Notes under the pieces: generated by a model
Told to the model about the DNA's origin: nothing
Databases searched by the model: none
Seen by the model: only the letters and a program-made list of their open reading frames with translations
Shown here: in pieces, positions 1 through 6,130 of the stretch
How the letters are laid out: each line of letters starts with the position of its first letter
Position numbering within the stretch: the first letter of the stretch is position 1
Assembly: GCA_023419995.1 (NCBI GenBank)
Contig: JAEZXF010000541.1
Span: forward strand, 1-8,384
DNA: 8,384 nucleotides
Source: Pseudomonadota bacterium
GTDB taxonomy: Bacteria; Pseudomonadota; Alphaproteobacteria; Rhizobiales; Rhizobiaceae
Reading direction: 5' to 3'
Position numbers and translations under genes: made by a program

Positions 1-79
1 GCGCCGCACCGCAAAGCTTTGTTAACCCTAACATTGTGTAATCGCATCCGATCTTCCTTACGGTCGGTTGGGTGTATCC
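1..79 (+). promoter_or_regulatory. Leader and possible promoter region upstream of the M23 peptidase gene
   Basis: This short stretch precedes the M23 peptidase and is more AT-rich than its surroundings. It contains a perfect 10-base palindrome, CAAAGCTTTG, at 12-21. Next to it, TTAACCCTAAC starts at 22 and resembles a CtrA-type half site (TTAACC), but the second TTAA expected seven bases later reads ATTG, so a full CtrA box is not supported. No convincing -35/-10 pair or strong Shine-Dalgarno sequence is visible. Whatever gene precedes it lies outside the window. Confidence 0.3.
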
Positions 80-1336
80 GTGTCAGGAAACAGGCAGGCT
101 TCGGTATTCGGCAGGCGCAGGGAGCCGCATACCCTCATCATCGCCCGGGGCGACGAGATCCGGCATTTCACGATCAGGCCGTGGCTTGCCGCGCTCGCCG
201 TCTCGGTGCTGGCGGCGCTGGCGATCGGCTATCTCCTCGCCACCTCCTATCTGGTGCTGCGCGACGATCTCCTCGGCGCGGCCGTCGCCCGGCAGGCGCG
301 CATGCAGCAGGCCTACGAGGACCGCATCTCCGCGCTTCGAGCGCAGGTCGACCGCATCACCAGCCGCCAGCTCCTCGACCAGCAGATCGTCGAGGGCAAG
401 GTGACGGAGCTGCTCGAGCGCCAGAGCCAGCTCACCCAGCGCCACGGCCGCATCGGCCCGATCCTCGACCGCATGACCGGCAGCGGCGACACCCCCGCCC
501 TGCCCGCGTCGGGCGCCGCCCCCGTCCCCGAGGCCAAGCCCGAGCTGCGCGCCCTGTTCGAGGCGCCGACCAGAGGCGACGCCGTGGCGGCGTTCTGGCC
601 CTTCCGCCAGACCGACGCCGGCGAGGAAAGCTCGGCCGACCGCGCCGACCGCATGTTCGTCGCCATCAACCAGTCGCTGCGCGCGATCGAGGAAGAGCAG
701 ATCGAGGGGATCGACACCCTGGCCGACAACGCCTTCCAGACCGCCGACACCATCGCCGACGCCCTTGCGGCAGCCGGCCTCGAGGTCGCGCTCGACGAGG
801 ACGGCGACGCCGTCGGCGGCCCGCTGCTGCCCGTCGATGCCGGGCGCGCGTTCGAGGCGCGCGTGCGCGAGCTCGACGACGCGCTGGCCAAGCTCGAGAC
901 GGTCAAGGCCGCCGCGCGCGCCATGCCGATCCACAACCCCGCGCCGGGACAGGCGGTGTCGAGCAGCTTCGGCGTCCGCCGCGACCCGATCCTGCGCACC
1001 CCCGCCATGCATGCCGGCATCGACTTCCGCGCCGTGCCCGGCACCGCGGTCCGCGCCGCCGGCGCCGGCACGGTGGTCAAGGCCGGCTGGAACGGCGGCT
1101 ACGGCCGCATGGTCGAGATCGACCACGGCGACGGCCTGACCACGCGCTACGCCCATATGAGCAAGATCCGCGCCCGGCAGGGCCAGAAGGTCGAGACCGG
1201 CGACGTCGTCGGCGAGGTCGGCTCCAGCGGCCGCTCGACCGGGCCGCACCTCCACTACGAGGTGCGCCGCAACGGCGACGCGGTGGACCCGCTGCGCTTT
1301 CTCAAGGCGGGCAAGAAGATCGCCGGGCTCCTGTAG
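80..1336 (+). CDS. M23 family (LytM-type) membrane-anchored peptidoglycan endopeptidase
   Basis: Predicted zinc metallopeptidase of the M23 family, which cleaves peptide cross-links in peptidoglycan. With the GTG start at 80 the protein has 418 residues: a basic cytoplasmic tail (1-33), one membrane segment (about 34-59), a periplasmic alpha-helical region likely to form coiled coil (about 70-120 and 260-280), a Pro/Ala-rich linker, and a C-terminal LytM domain (about 290-408). The metal and catalytic residues are present: HAGID gives H311 and D315, YAHM gives H359, and HLHYE gives H390 and H392, so it should be active. A TTG at 68 in the same frame would add four residues. I prefer GTG 80 because the conserved-looking tail begins just after it, but the ribosome binding site is weak for both. 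The gene ends convergently with the galM-like gene across a RIME-like repeat. The family call is secure; the exact cell-wall role is not. Confidence 0.88.
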   Translation: MSGNRQASVFGRRREPHTLIIARGDEIRHFTIRPWLAALAVSVLAALAIGYLLATSYLVLRDDLLGAAVARQARMQQAYEDRISALRAQVDRITSRQLLDQQIVEGKVTELLERQSQLTQRHGRIGPILDRMTGSGDTPALPASGAAPVPEAKPELRALFEAPTRGDAVAAFWPFRQTDAGEESSADRADRMFVAINQSLRAIEEEQIEGIDTLADNAFQTADTIADALAAAGLEVALDEDGDAVGGPLLPVDAGRAFEARVRELDDALAKLETVKAAARAMPIHNPAPGQAVSSSFGVRRDPILRTPAMHAGIDFRAVPGTAVRAAGAGTVVKAGWNGGYGRMVEIDHGDGLTTRYAHMSKIRARQGQKVETGDVVGEVGSSGRSTGPHLHYEVRRNGDAVDPLRFLKAGKKIAGLL

Positions 1337-1390
1337 CCAACATCGCAAGGACGGCGCACTCCACGACCGTTTCGTTTCGCGCCGCCGCCG

Positions 1391-1470
1391 CTTCCCTTCT
1401 CCCCGTCGACGGGGAGAAGGTGGCCCGAAGGGCCGGATGAGGGGCGGCGCCAAGCCTCCGAAGGCGAGTC
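1391..1470. repeat. RIME-like palindromic intergenic repeat
   Basis: The gap between two convergent genes holds a compact set of palindromes. The first is a perfect 26-base palindrome at 1395-1420, centred on GTCGAC, able to form an 11-bp stem with a TCGA loop. It is followed by a GGCCC-GAA-GGGCC hairpin at 1422-1434, then GGATGAGGGGC, and a smaller GCCT-CCGA-AGGC hairpin at 1454-1465. This order matches, from memory, the rhizobial intergenic mosaic element (RIME) family, which occurs in many copies in Rhizobium, Sinorhizobium and Mesorhizobium genomes. Lying between two 3' ends, it could also help end transcription from either side, although no T-run follows the stems. The outer edges are approximate. 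Confidence 0.75.
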
Positions 1471-1471
1471 G

Positions 1472-1483
1472 CTCCGCCCGGAG
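1472..1483 (-). terminator. Small hairpin just past the galM-like stop codon (weak terminator candidate)
   Basis: Five bases downstream of the galM-like stop, the bases CTCC-GCCC-GGAG form a four-pair stem with a four-base loop. No T-run follows on the minus strand, so it is a poor intrinsic terminator. The larger RIME-like stems beyond it may do more to stop transcription. Confidence 0.2.
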
Positions 1484-1488
1484 AATCC

Positions 1489-2544
1489 TTACAGGTCGCC
1501 CGGCAGGCGGAACCGGTACTCCGTCGCCTGGCGGTATTCCTCGCCCGGACGCAGCACCGCCTGCGGAAAATACGGGCGGTTCGGCGAATCCGGCCACACC
1601 TGCGGCTCGAGGCAGAACCCGGCAAACGCGCGATAGACGATGCCGTCGAGCCCCGGCACGCTCCGGTCGGCAAAGCGGCCGGAGAAGAACTGCAGCCCCG
1701 GCTCGGTCGTCCAGACCTCCATCTCGATCCCCGACATCACCCCTTGCGCCCAAGCTGCCTGCCTGAGCGGCCCGCGCGCCGCCGCCAGGCAGAAATTGTG
1801 GTCGTAGTCCACCTCCCCGCCCGCCTTCCCGAGGCCGATCGGCCGGGCGAGCTGGAAATCGAAGTCGGTCCCCTCGACCGGCAGCACCGCGCCCGTCGGC
1901 AGCAGGTCCTCGTCCACGGGCAGGTAGGCCGACGCCGCGATCGACAGCCGGTGCCCGAGGATGTCGCCACGCCCGCCGTCGTCGAGGTTGAAGTAGGAAT
2001 GGTGGGCGAGGTTGCACAGCGTCGGCCGGTCGCAGGTCGCGGCGAGCTCGACGGAAAGCGTCGCCGGCGCCTTCAGGCGATAGGTGCAGGCGATGTCGAG
2101 CGCGCCGGGAAAGCCCATCGCCCCGTCGGGATCGTGGATCGCCAGCGTGACGAAGTCCTCGCCGGCGGCCGCGACCCGCCACACGCGGCGGAAAAGCCCC
2201 TCCGACCCGCCGTGGAGCGTGTTGCCGCCGTCGTTGGCGTCGGTCGAGTGGCGCTCGCCGTCGAGGATGAACGACGCGCGGGCGATGCGGTTGGCGCAAC
2301 GCCCGACGATCGCGCCGAAGAACGGCGACTGGTCGAGATAGTGTTCGAGGCGTTCGAAGCCGAGCACCAGCGGCGCGGCGTGGCCGTCGATCCGCAGGTC
2401 CTGGACGACGGCGCCGAAAGTGAGGATGCGGGCGGAAAGCCCGCCTCCCGTGATGGCGAAGGCATGGACGGCCTCGCCCTCCGGCATGGTACCGAAGGGC
2501 GCGCCGCCGGGTGGATCAGAGGCCGAGGCCGCCGATGCAGACAT
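1489..2544 (-). CDS. galM: Aldose 1-epimerase (GalM-like mutarotase)
   Basis: Predicted cytoplasmic mutarotase that interconverts alpha and beta anomers of aldoses such as glucose or galactose. From the ATG at 2544 it has 351 residues, the usual family length, and covers the whole beta-sandwich domain. Signature elements are in order: GRCANRIA (81-88), GGNTLHGG with H111, LAHHSYFNL with catalytic-type H182, YDHNF with D247, and the general-base region CLEPQVWPDSPN with E313. An ATG at 2487 (residue 20) would remove the overlap with the upstream gene but would cut the conserved FGT strand before MPEG, so I prefer 2544. Neither start has a clear Shine-Dalgarno sequence, which fits translation coupled to the upstream dehydrogenase, whose stop codon lies 29 bases inside this gene. 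A general aldose 1-epimerase of another sugar specificity is possible; the sequence does not fix the substrate. Confidence 0.9.
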   Translation of the reverse strand: MSASAASASDPPGGAPFGTMPEGEAVHAFAITGGGLSARILTFGAVVQDLRIDGHAAPLVLGFERLEHYLDQSPFFGAIVGRCANRIARASFILDGERHSTDANDGGNTLHGGSEGLFRRVWRVAAAGEDFVTLAIHDPDGAMGFPGALDIACTYRLKAPATLSVELAATCDRPTLCNLAHHSYFNLDDGGRGDILGHRLSIAASAYLPVDEDLLPTGAVLPVEGTDFDFQLARPIGLGKAGGEVDYDHNFCLAAARGPLRQAAWAQGVMSGIEMEVWTTEPGLQFFSGRFADRSVPGLDGIVYRAFAGFCLEPQVWPDSPNRPYFPQAVLRPGEEYRQATEYRFRLPGDL

Positions 2545-3973
2545 ATTTGGTGTCGAGGTAGTCCTCGATCCCCTGATGTCCGCCCTCGCGGCCGAGGCCG
2601 GATTCCTTGACGCCGCCGAACGGCGCTTCCGGCGTCGTGATGATGCCCTCGTTGACGCCGACCATGCCGTATTTCAGACCTTCCATGACGCGGAAGGCGC
2701 GGCCGAGATCGCCGGTGTAGAAGTAGCAGGCGAGGCCGTACTCGGTGTCGTTGGCCAGCGCCACGCCCTCTTCCTCGGTCTCGAACTTGAACACCGGCGC
2801 GACCGGGCCGAAGATCTCCTCCTTCATGAAGCGCATGTCGGGGGTGGCCTGGGCGATGACCGTCGGCTGGAAGAACGAGCCGCCGAGTTCATGGCGCTTG
2901 CCGCCGGCGACGACCTTGCCGCCCTTGTCGGCGGCATCGGCGATCAGCTCCTCGACCTTCTCCACCGCCTTCTCGTCGATCAGCGGGCCCTGCTGCACGC
3001 CGTCCTCGAGGCCGGGGCCGACCTTGAGCCTGTTCGACGCGGCGGCCAGCTTCTCGACGAAGGCGTCGTAGATGCCGGCCTGCACGAAGAAGCGGTTGGT
3101 GCAGACGCAGGTCTGGCCGGAATTGCGGTACTTGGCCGCCACCGCGCCCTCGACCGCGCGGTCGATGTCGGCGTCGTCGAAGACGAGGAACGGCGCGTTG
3201 CCGCCCAGTTCCATCGACACCTTCTTGACCGTCGAAGCCGCCTTCTGGATCAGAACCTTGCCGACCTCGGTCGAGCCGGTGAAGGTGATCTTCTTGACGA
3301 TGGGATTGGTGCACAGCTCGTCGCCGATCTCCGCGGCCGCGCCGGTGACGACGTTGACGACGCCCTTCGGAATGCCGACCTCCTCGGCCAGCGCGCCCCA
3401 GGCGAGGCCCGAATAGGGCGTCTGCGAGGCGGGCTTGACCACGGCGGTGCAGCCGGCGGCGATGGCCGGGCCGATCTTGCGCGCCAGCATCGACGACGGG
3501 AAGTTCCACGGCGTGATCGCGGCGATGACGCCGACCGGCTCCTTGGTGACGAGGATGCGGCGGTCCGCCCACGGGCTCGGCACCACGTCGCCATAGGTGC
3601 GGCGCGCCTCCTCGGCGAACCACAGCACGTAGGCGGCCGAGGAGCCGACCTCGCCCCTGGCTTCCGTCAGCGACTTGCCCTGCTCCATGGTCAGCAGCTC
3701 GGCGAGCGCGTCCTGGTTGTCCATGATGGCGTCGTGCAGCTTGCGCAGCAGCTTCGAGCGCTCGAGCGCCGAGGTCTTGCGGAACGTCGCGAACGCGCGC
3801 TCGGCGGCCTCGATGGCCCGGCGCGTCTCGGCCCTGCCCGCCTTCGGCACGGTGCCGATCTTCAGGCCGGTCGCGGGGTTGATGACGTCGATGGTGGCGC
3901 CGGAATCGGCCTGGACCCATTCGCCGTCGATGAGGTTCGCCTGACGCAGGAAATGACTCGTCTTCTGCAGCAT
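2516..3973 (-). CDS. gabD: Aldehyde dehydrogenase, succinate-semialdehyde dehydrogenase (GabD) type
   Basis: Predicted cytoplasmic NAD(P)-dependent semialdehyde dehydrogenase, most like GabD, which oxidises succinate semialdehyde to succinate in GABA breakdown. From the ATG at 3973 it has 485 residues, close to the usual 482-485. That start has a purine-rich GGAAGAGAG upstream; an ATG at 4006 would add 11 residues unlike the family. The fold is complete: PWNFP with N157, VVKPAS with K180, the FTGSTEVG nucleotide loop (231-238), ELGG with general base E255, GQTCVC with nucleophile C289, and EEIFGP near 385-390. The KPAS segment lacks an acidic residue after the lysine, as in NADP-accepting family members, so NADP use is plausible. 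A second cysteine at 291 matches the CxC redox pair of GabD proteins. 2-Oxoglutarate semialdehyde dehydrogenase is a close relative and an alternative, made more attractive by the coupled sugar epimerase gene. Confidence 0.9.
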   Translation of the reverse strand: MLQKTSHFLRQANLIDGEWVQADSGATIDVINPATGLKIGTVPKAGRAETRRAIEAAERAFATFRKTSALERSKLLRKLHDAIMDNQDALAELLTMEQGKSLTEARGEVGSSAAYVLWFAEEARRTYGDVVPSPWADRRILVTKEPVGVIAAITPWNFPSSMLARKIGPAIAAGCTAVVKPASQTPYSGLAWGALAEEVGIPKGVVNVVTGAAAEIGDELCTNPIVKKITFTGSTEVGKVLIQKAASTVKKVSMELGGNAPFLVFDDADIDRAVEGAVAAKYRNSGQTCVCTNRFFVQAGIYDAFVEKLAAASNRLKVGPGLEDGVQQGPLIDEKAVEKVEELIADAADKGGKVVAGGKRHELGGSFFQPTVIAQATPDMRFMKEEIFGPVAPVFKFETEEEGVALANDTEYGLACYFYTGDLGRAFRVMEGLKYGMVGVNEGIITTPEAPFGGVKESGLGREGGHQGIEDYLDTKYVCIGGLGL

Positions 3974-4030
3974 CTTTCTTCTCTCTTCCGAGGCTTCAGG
4001 CCCCATTCCCGTTTTTCACCTACACAATGG

Positions 4031-4044
4031 GGCGCAATCGCGCC
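4031..4044 (-). other. Hairpin between the permease and the dehydrogenase genes
   Basis: In the 83-base gap between the permease stop and the gabD-like start, GGCGC-AATC-GCGCC forms a five-pair stem. No T-run follows it on the minus strand, so it is a weak attenuator or processing site at best. The short gap and shared strand are compatible with cotranscription of the permease, dehydrogenase and epimerase genes. A separate promoter for the last two cannot be excluded; I see no convincing one. Confidence 0.25.
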
Positions 4045-4056
4045 GATGCCAAGCGG

Positions 4057-5007
4057 TCAGCCGAAAACTCGTTGGGCCACAGCCAGCCAGAATCCTGTCG
4101 TCAGCACCGCGAGCGCGGTGGAAATGGTGGTGGTGTTGGAGGCCAGGACCTGCCCGGTGCCGAAGCGCGTGGCGATCAGGTAGGGGTTGACGCCGGTGGG
4201 CATCGCCGCCGCCACGACCATGACCTGCGCGACCAGCGGCGGAAGCCCGGCGAGGAGCACGGTGCCGAGGACGAGCGCCGGCAGCAGCAGCAGCTTCAGC
4301 GCGGCGAGAGCCAGCGCCGGCTTGACGTTGCCCGAGATGCCGAAGTTGCGCAGGCCGAGCCCCATCGAGAACAGCGCCACCGTTCCGGCGATGCCGGCGA
4401 AGGAATCGATGAAGCGCGCGCCGAGCGACGGCATGGCCAGGCCGGCCGCCCGCCACAGCACGCCGGCGAGGATGCCGACGATCAGCGGGTTGGAGAAGAT
4501 GTTCCTCAGGAAGTCGCGCAGCACCTTGACCGGCGAGCTCGCCCTGCCCTCCCGCCGCTGCACCCATTCGAACATGACGATGGACGCCGCCATCATGATC
4601 GGCAGATGGACGGCGAGGAGGAGCGACAGCACCTCGACGCCGGGCCGGCCGTAGACGCTCTGGATGAACGGCAGGCCGAGCAGGAGGAGGTTGGAGAACG
4701 AGGCCGCGACCCCCGCCACCACGCCGGCCGCGACCTCGCGCCCGAAGAGGCGGGTGACGGCGAGGTGCGCGCAGATCCATACCACGGGAATTGCCGAGAA
4801 ATAGGCAAGCCACATCGTCCAGGGCGCGCTGCCCTCCAGCTCGATGCCGATCATGGTGCGGAACAGAAGCGCCGGCAGCGCGACGACGATGGCGAAGTCG
4901 GCGAGCGCATCGCCGACCTGCGGGCGCAGCAGCCCCGCCCAGCCGACGGCATAGCCGAGGCCCACCAGTCCGAAAACGAATGCTATGGTCTCGAGCATCG
5001 GCGACAT
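4057..5007 (-). CDS. AEC (auxin efflux carrier) family transporter
   Basis: Predicted inner-membrane permease of the AEC family (bile/arsenite/riboflavin transporter superfamily), whose bacterial members move small organic acids such as malonate or malate. From the ATG at 5007 it has 316 residues, normal for the family, with about ten hydrophobic segments in two halves separated by a basic loop (151-168, RREGR...VKVLRDF). Typical features are the early helix SPMLETIAFVFGLVGLGY, the NPLIVGILAGV element (173-183) opening the second half, and MPTGVNPYLIA (269-279) near the C-terminus. An ATG at 4998 would shorten it by three residues; a farther ATG at 5085 adds a hydrophilic stretch unlike a membrane-protein start. 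No good Shine-Dalgarno decides between 5007 and 4998. The gene is transcribed away from the phosphatase-like gene and towards the gabD-like gene. Its substrate cannot be read from the sequence; organic-acid transport fits the neighbouring dehydrogenase. Confidence 0.85.
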   Translation of the reverse strand: MSPMLETIAFVFGLVGLGYAVGWAGLLRPQVGDALADFAIVVALPALLFRTMIGIELEGSAPWTMWLAYFSAIPVVWICAHLAVTRLFGREVAAGVVAGVAASFSNLLLLGLPFIQSVYGRPGVEVLSLLLAVHLPIMMAASIVMFEWVQRREGRASSPVKVLRDFLRNIFSNPLIVGILAGVLWRAAGLAMPSLGARFIDSFAGIAGTVALFSMGLGLRNFGISGNVKPALALAALKLLLLPALVLGTVLLAGLPPLVAQVMVVAAAMPTGVNPYLIATRFGTGQVLASNTTTISTALAVLTTGFWLAVAQRVFG

Positions 5008-5041
5008 GCGCCATGCCGGTATCGCAACGCCTTGCGCTCGG

Positions 5042-5060
5042 CAAGGCCGGCCGGGCCTTG
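5042..5060. repeat. Inverted repeat in the divergent permease/phosphatase-like intergenic region
   Basis: CAAGGCC at 5042-5048 and GGCCTTG at 5054-5060 form a perfect seven-base inverted repeat with a five-base spacer (GGCCG). It sits between two divergently transcribed genes, about 35 bases upstream of the permease start. This is a normal place for an operator bound by a dimeric regulator, but no regulator gene is in the window and GC-rich DNA makes such repeats by chance. Confidence 0.3.
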
Positions 5061-5078
5061 GCAAAAAGCGGCTCTTGC

Positions 5079-5106
5079 CTTTCACGGCCCGATCCAGTCC
5101 CTATAT
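5079..5106 (+). promoter_or_regulatory. Candidate promoter of the histidine-phosphatase-like gene
   Basis: CTATAT at 5101-5106 matches the rhizobial -10 consensus exactly. CTTTCA at 5079-5084, 16 bases upstream, is a partial match to the CTTGAC -35 element. Transcription would begin near 5113, giving a very short leader with the Shine-Dalgarno at 5118-5123. Seen by eye only. Confidence 0.35.
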
Positions 5107-5127
5107 GCGTCACGCACAGGGGGTTCG

Positions 5128-5688
5128 ATGCTTCGTTTCCTTACCGTTCTCGCCGCTCTTCTTCTCCTCGCCGTGCCGCAGGCGGGCGCGACCGAAGCAG
5201 GCTGGGCGCTCCTGCGCGAGGGCGGCCAGGTGATCCTGCTGGCGAACGCCAACGCGCCCGGCACCGGCGACCCGGCGCATTTCGACATCCAGAACTGCCG
5301 CACCCAGCGCAACCTCTCCGACCGCGGCCGCCAGCAGGCGCGGCGTATCGGCGCATTGTTCGCCGCCCGCGCCGAGCCGGTGGAGAAGGTCTATTCCAGC
5401 CGCTACTGCCGCGCCCTGGACACGGCGCGGCTGGCCTTCGGCGACCGGCTGGTGGAACCGCTCGAAGCGCTCGACTCGCCGGTGCGCAACGCCGACGGCG
5501 CCGACGCGGCCAATGCCGAGGTCGTCGCGCTGGTCCGCGACTACACCGACTCGGGCAATCTCGTCCTCGTCACCCACCCCGAGAACATCGAGGCGCTGGT
5601 CGGCGTCCGGGCGCGCGAGGGCGAGGCAGTGATCGTCGCGCCGCACGACGGCGGGCTTGCCATCATCGGCCGCATCGTCTTCAACTGA
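5128..5688 (+). CDS. Exported histidine-phosphatase-fold protein lacking the catalytic histidine
   Basis: Predicted secreted member of the histidine phosphatase (phosphoglycerate mutase-like) superfamily, 186 residues. The ATG at 5128 is preceded by AGGGGG five bases upstream. A signal peptide covers about residues 1-21 (hydrophobic core [12 protein letters not shown], likely cut after AGA), so the product should act in the periplasm. Family features are conserved: [15 protein letters not shown] (61-75), [16 protein letters not shown] (90-105) with the phosphate-binding arginines R92 and R95, and LVTHPENI with second-histidine H150. C57 and C94 are candidates for a disulfide. The striking change is in the first motif. 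Where active relatives have an RH pair (as in LMRHA), this protein has A39-N40 ([11 protein letters not shown]), so the residue that carries the phosphate is missing. The rest of the pocket is kept, so phosphate or ligand binding without catalysis is the likeliest reading. The fold is clear; any function is inference. Confidence 0.82.
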   Translation: MLRFLTVLAALLLLAVPQAGATEAGWALLREGGQVILLANANAPGTGDPAHFDIQNCRTQRNLSDRGRQQARRIGALFAARAEPVEKVYSSRYCRALDTARLAFGDRLVEPLEALDSPVRNADGADAANAEVVALVRDYTDSGNLVLVTHPENIEALVGVRAREGEAVIVAPHDGGLAIIGRIVFN

Positions 5689-5703
5689 GGCACGCACCGG
5701 CCG

Positions 5704-5729
5704 GCCGCCTTTTTGGCGGCGGCCCTTTT
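5704..5729 (+). terminator. Rho-independent terminator candidate after the phosphatase-like gene
   Basis: Fifteen bases after the stop codon, GCCGCC-TTTTT-GGCGGC forms a six-pair all-GC stem with a five-base loop. Five bases beyond it lies a short TTTT run (5726-5729). The distance to the T-run is slightly long, but position and form suit termination of the upstream gene before the acpXL operon. Confidence 0.5.
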
Positions 5730-5753
5730 CCTGCCGGCAAAAACGGACTAGAC
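5725..5753 (+). promoter_or_regulatory. Candidate promoter of the acpXL operon
   Basis: CTTTTC at 5725-5730 and CTAGAC at 5748-5753 are separated by exactly 17 bases and resemble the rhizobial housekeeping pattern CTTGAC-N17-CTATAT, with mismatches in both boxes. Transcription would start near 5760, giving a leader of about 38 bases. The -35 box overlaps the T-run of the preceding hairpin. Confidence 0.35.
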
Positions 5754-5797
5754 AGCCGCCATATCCGAAAGCCGCCCCGATTACTGAGGGAATCACA

Positions 5798-6082
5798 GTG
5801 ACATCGACATTCGACAAGGTCGCCGACATCATCGCCGAGACGAGCGAGATCGACCGCGACACGATCACGCCGAAGAGCCACACCATCGACGATCTGGGCA
5901 TCGACAGCCTCGATTTCCTCGACATCGTCTTCGCGATCGACAAGGAATTCGGCATCAAGGTCCCGCTCGAGAAGTGGACGCAGGAAGTCAACGACGGCAA
6001 GGCCGCCGCCGAGGAATACTTCGTCATGGAGAACCTCTGCGCCAAGATCGACGGGCTCGTCGCGGCCAAGAACGCCGTCTGA
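5798..6082 (+). CDS. acpXL: Acyl carrier protein AcpXL for very-long-chain fatty acid of lipid A
   Basis: Cytoplasmic acyl carrier protein that, in Rhizobium, Sinorhizobium and Brucella, carries the very-long-chain (about C26-C30) omega-1 hydroxy fatty acid later transferred to lipid A by LpxXL. It has 94 residues against about 92 for known AcpXL, which is longer than the housekeeping AcpP. The phosphopantetheine site [10 protein letters not shown] is present with attachment serine S37. The sequence [19 protein letters not shown] and the tail [14 protein letters not shown] are strongly AcpXL-like by memory. Translation starts at GTG 5798, with GAGGG eight bases upstream; no ATG fits. It is first in a same-strand run with the two ketoacyl synthase genes (48 bases to the next). 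Confidence is high because both the protein and its neighbours match the known lipid A acyl-chain cluster. Confidence 0.96.
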   Translation: MTSTFDKVADIIAETSEIDRDTITPKSHTIDDLGIDSLDFLDIVFAIDKEFGIKVPLEKWTQEVNDGKAAAEEYFVMENLCAKIDGLVAAKNAV

Positions 6083-6130
6083 CACGACCAGCCGACAGGA
6101 CCGGGCAAAGCACCGCCGGACAAGGACTGA

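Noticed and set aside
22..36. A CtrA box upstream of the M23 peptidase
   Set aside because: Only the first half (TTAACC) is present; the second TTAA at the required seven-base spacing reads ATTG.
1337..1488. A CRISPR array or IS end in the palindromic gap
   Set aside because: There are no regularly spaced direct repeats, no transposase fragment and no target-site duplication. The palindromes fit a RIME-like element.
83..2299. A 738-codon open frame on the minus strand spanning the M23 gene, the repeat and part of galM
   Set aside because: It is antisense to two well-recognised genes and runs through the palindromic repeat. Its translation is low-complexity Arg/Ala/Gly without any recognisable domain, as expected from GC-rich codon shadowing.
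2420..4183. A 587-codon open frame on the plus strand across the dehydrogenase
   Set aside because: It is a mirror of the GabD-like gene, rich in Arg/Asp/Ala/Val with no domain. The minus-strand frame has every catalytic motif of the aldehyde dehydrogenase family.
4027..5127. A 367-residue N-terminal extension of the phosphatase-like frame
   Set aside because: This upstream part is antisense to the AEC permease and is compositionally a shadow. The signal peptide and Shine-Dalgarno place the true start at 5128.
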